From Paenibacillus sinopodophylli (GTDB lineage Bacteria > Bacillota > Bacilli > Paenibacillales > Paenibacillaceae), in assembly GCF_005930355.1 (NCBI RefSeq), contig NZ_VDBO01000022.1, positions 1-55,758 of the forward strand: 55,758 nt of DNA, read 5' to 3'. Below the pieces are notes generated by a model, which had not been told where the DNA came from, did no database searches, and saw only the letters and a program-made list of their open reading frames with translations. A program made the translations under genes and the position numbers. Position 1 is the stretch's first letter; the number at the start of each line of letters is the position of its first letter. This document shows, in pieces, positions 53,402 through 55,758 of the stretch.

Positions 53402-54235
53402 TCACCTGAGATTGGCAGCTCGCGTACCAATTTCCATAAAGTCAATTAGCGAAACAATTTCGGCATTATAGCAGTAACCTCTGGAATTAGCTGACGCGGT
53501 GTACCCTGCATTTTCAGCAAGCTTTTGCATCGACTCCGTCAATACACTCGACATCCTAAACATTTTTTTAGCGGAAGCGTTTGGCAATTGGCTTTCAGAG
53601 TCAACATAAAGAAATTGCTGGTTGGAATGCTGCGTTATATGTACGTTGAACAGTAGCACTTCCCCATCATTCGTGCCAATTTGTTTAAGCTTATCTGCGA
53701 TCTCTTCTGGATCCTCAGAATCGGTGTTTTCGCCGTCTGTGATATTGATGACAATGGGAGGAAAGCTGTCCGGATGGTTATCGCACCATGTCACTAGTTC
53801 AACTGCAGCTTGCTTAAGAGCTTGATACATGGGTGTACCACCATCTGCAACCGGCTCAAACCAAACCGGGAATTTGATTCTTTGTTCAATCACGCCCCCT
53901 GCTCCATCGGATACTTTTTTGATCCTATCTTCGATACGTAAAGGGTTTTCTTCGATTGCACTAATCGGGTTTAGAATCGCACTTGCCAATACACCCTTAA
54001 GCCCATTGGAACACTTATTATTACCATAGGCAATCACTCCGACATCGAAGTAATTTCGAACTCCCTCAGACTTGGAGCATTTAATAATCAAATCATTAAA
54101 GAGCTTATTAATACTATCGGAAACAAGCTCCGCTAATGTTTTCCCGAACTCGTTTTTGGAATCCATTGATCCCGATTGATCGATCAGAAATAAAAAAGCG
54201 GTTGGGTTATTTCGACTAATTTCAGCAGAGTACAT
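53402..54235 (-). CDS. vWA-domain protein (TerY-like)
   Basis: This 277-residue cytoplasmic protein is a single von Willebrand A domain with an intact MIDAS metal site: DQSGSM (DxSxS, residues 19-24), the Thr in GGTPMYQAL and the Asp in NITDGENTDSED. TerY-type proteins of this kind are encoded with a PP2C phosphatase and a kinase in the so-called TerY-P triad linked to stress and phage response. GGAGG lies 9 nt before ATG 54235. First gene of the four-gene operon. No other ter genes (terB, C, D, Z) are in the window. Confidence 0.88.
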   Translation of the reverse strand: MYSAEISRNNPTAFLFLIDQSGSMDSKNEFGKTLAELVSDSINKLFNDLIIKCSKSEGVRNYFDVGVIAYGNNKCSNGLKGVLASAILNPISAIEENPLRIEDRIKKVSDGAGGVIEQRIKFPVWFEPVADGGTPMYQALKQAAVELVTWCDNHPDSFPPIVINITDGENTDSEDPEEIADKLKQIGTNDGEVLLFNVHITQHSNQQFLYVDSESQLPNASAKKMFRMSSVLTESMQKLAENAGYTASANSRGYCYNAEIVSLIDFMEIGTRAANLR

Positions 54236-54552
54236 AAAACGATGACCTCCTATAATCCTGATAATATGACTTATGACTCACAACACCTAGCACTAGTATA
54301 TCAAATCATGTTGTCGAAAAATGTCTATTCGTGTAGATATCAAAAATGTTCTTAAATGTTCCTAAATGCTTCTAATTATCATTTAGTGACTAACAGACGG
54401 TTAATGTCTGCGTAAATCTTCAGTAAATTAGATGCCTATTTAGAAGAATTCAACATCCCTTATCTAAAAGCGTTAATCTAACTGAGCTTTCCTAGAAAAA
54501 AATACGCGGTATTTACTTGTTCGAGATCAAAAATAATGCTAAAGATAACATA
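54236..54552. other. Upstream region of the vWA operon
   Basis: No gene found. The promoter of the vWA operon must lie in the first ~150 bp, but no clean -35/-10 pair stands out. Direct repeats AAATGTTC and AAATGCTTC occur near 54345-54375. Confidence 0.35.
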
Positions 54553-54580
54553 AGCCTGCTGGGATACCAGCAGGCTTTTA
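54553..54580 (+). terminator. Intrinsic terminator hairpin
   Basis: AGCCTGCTGG-gata-CCAGCAGGCT followed by TTTA is a perfect 10-bp stem; plus-strand terminator of an absent or lost upstream gene. Confidence 0.65.
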
Positions 54581-54770
54581 TCATCTTTGAACACCGTCCA
54601 ACCGCAACAATCTTCCACCAAGTTCAGTAGATCGTATGGCGTGCTCATTTCAAATTATCGATTTCCATCCAGCGCGCTTCATGAACTCTAGATATTTATG
54701 TGCGGATAATTGTCTCATTGCTGTTGCACGCGTTCTACGTCACCAACCTCTCTCTAAAACATAAGGAATC

Positions 54771-55513
54771 TTGTATTCAGTACACAAATCAACATGCTCT
54801 TGTCGACTTGTCAAGCTATTTTCACTCCTATCGATAACTCCAATACCTGAAACTTCTTGGGAACCATCTCCTGAAGTTGTAGCCTCTTCACCTACTAATA
54901 CACCTATAATAGATGTAATAATTGATTCTTCGCCTGAAGCTTCACAAGGTACTAGGAATGCTGCTGAGGTTACTTTGGAGTTCCCTTTGAATCGTTTCCC
55001 CGAAACGGCAGCTCACCCGGAGCAGAAAATAATCGCGTAGAATCCTTAAAAGGGATTGATACAAAAAAAGGTTTTGACCGTGATGAATGGCCTATGGCTT
55101 TGTGAGCTGAAGGTGGTACTGGTGAAGATATCGCTTATGTTACTCCCTCTGAGAATCATGGCGCAGACTCATGGGTAGGGAATCAACTCGAGGATTTGAA
55201 GGATGGAACAAAAGTGTTGTTTGTCGTAGGAAAATCAGACGTAACAGTCATTTCAGCTATACCCAATACAGCCGAGGTTGTGGTCGCGACAGAAAAGACA
55301 TTTGCCACTAAGAAGCCTGCTGCAACAGAAAAACCAATAACTACAAACACGCATACTGCAAAACCAACTGAAAATCCAGTTGTAGTTGAGGAAACCGTTT
55401 CTTATGCTAATTGTTCTCCTGTTAGAGCTTCTGGTGCTGATCCGATTTATGAATATGATCCTGGCTATAGTCTTAAGCTTAATCGTGATGGTGACGACAT
55501 CGGATGTGAATAA
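54771..55513 (+). pseudogene. NucB-type nuclease with Excalibur domain, inactivated
   Basis: The parts of a secreted NucA/NucB-family DNase are readable: LEFPLNRFPETAAH (near 54975), then SLKGIDTKKGFDRDEWPMAL, and ENHGADSWVGNQLEDLKDGT, with the catalytic DRDEWP block present. The C-terminus has a Thr/Pro-rich linker and an Excalibur calcium-binding motif (YANCSPVRASGADPIY, LNRDGDDIGCE). About 20 residues are deleted with a frameshift near 55015-55020, and a TGA at 55103-55105 replaces the normal Cys codon after WPMA. No signal peptide is found at the start. Confidence 0.8.
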
Positions 55514-55601
55514 ATTAAAAGGAGATGTACTGTTCAATCCTTTTTTTTCTTTTCATTCTACTAACACTTCTATTTTCTGTCTAAATAAGTATAGATAATC
55601 C

Positions 55602-55696
55602 ATAAAAAAAGCCACCCGGAAAGGTGGCTAGCACTCAAGAAGAGTGCAAAAGTATAGATAGGAGTGGAGAGTCCTGTCCTTAACCTGTAGGTTTTT
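55602..55696 (-). repeat. Repeat family A, copy 5 (core only)
   Basis: This copy has the intact terminator stem AGCCACC-tttccgg-type loop-GGTGGCT with seven U on the minus strand and the perfect CACTC-ttctt-GAGTG hairpin. The core is identical or nearly so to copies 2 and 4 up to ACCTGTAGGTTTT. Beyond 55696 the sequence no longer matches, so the 5' half of the RNA is absent or the window's element is truncated. Confidence 0.65.
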
Positions 55697-55758
55697 TTCT
55701 TAAAAGAATTATCGATTCCATTGATTATTACTGATGTCGTATCTTCTTCTCACATGAA

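Noticed and set aside
53402..54235. vWA gene as part of a tellurite-resistance (ter) operon
   Set aside because: No TerB, TerC, TerD or TerZ-like genes are in the window. Only the TerY-P-type triad is present.

Overview
The window looks like a chromosomal segment of a low-GC Gram-positive bacterium of the order Bacillales, most probably Paenibacillus or a close relative. The signs are AGGAGG-type ribosome binding sites at nearly every start, lipoproteins with L-x-G-C lipoboxes, an exported amidase carrying the copper-amine-oxidase-like stalk domain common in Paenibacillus, NucB/Excalibur and Imm10/DUF5071-type proteins, and the style of the IS3, IS4 and IS110 elements. No rRNA, tRNA, CRISPR array or replication origin was seen.

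Layout. (1) 1-5.4 kb: decayed IS3 and IS110 remnants around a small lipoprotein and an ankyrin-repeat protein. (2) 5.5-15.2 kb: a redox and regulatory neighbourhood with two paralogous NmrA-like NAD(P)-binding proteins, an FMN-dependent azoreductase, SfsA, two paralogous HTH/WYL regulators (one truncated) and a secreted amidase. Three promoters here share an operator CTGACA-N6-TGTCAG exactly 12 nt upstream of a TATAAT-like -10 box, which suggests one regulon run by the intact WYL regulator. (3) 15.4-26.9 kb: a long minus-strand operon, divergent from a LysR regulator, encoding a DszA/SnaA/NtaA-type flavin monooxygenase, an oligopeptide/glutathione-type ABC importer with a fused double ATPase, a two-subunit CoA-transferase-like enzyme, a Gln-type thiol dioxygenase and a family III CoA-transferase. 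The gene content fits uptake and catabolism of an organosulfur compound such as a 3-mercaptopropionate precursor. (4) 27-35 kb: a graveyard of pseudogenes, small immunity-type genes, IS110 remnants and REP-like palindromes. (5) 35.1-38.3 kb: a mosaic of IS110, IS4 and IS3 elements abutting one another. (6) 38.3-54.2 kb: a defence-type island, entirely on the minus strand: a TniQ-like protein, a membrane KAP P-loop NTPase, a type I restriction-modification system (hsdM, hsdS, hsdR), an unknown 157-residue protein, and a four-gene phospho-signalling operon of vWA protein, PP2C phosphatase, atypical kinase with an OB-like domain, and DUF4236 protein. (7) 54.6 kb to the end: a broken NucB-Excalibur nuclease gene.

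Five copies of an unnamed repeat of about 200 bp (2.9, 5.1, 29.7, 29.9 and 55.6 kb), all in one orientation, end on the minus strand in a perfect or near-perfect intrinsic terminator and look like a family of small structured RNAs. This family, the kinase/phosphatase/vWA/DUF4236 plus type I RM island, and the thiol-dioxygenase operon are the best candidates for something not yet described.

All calls come from reading the sequence and from general knowledge of the families. No database search was run, so family names are recognitions, not search results.
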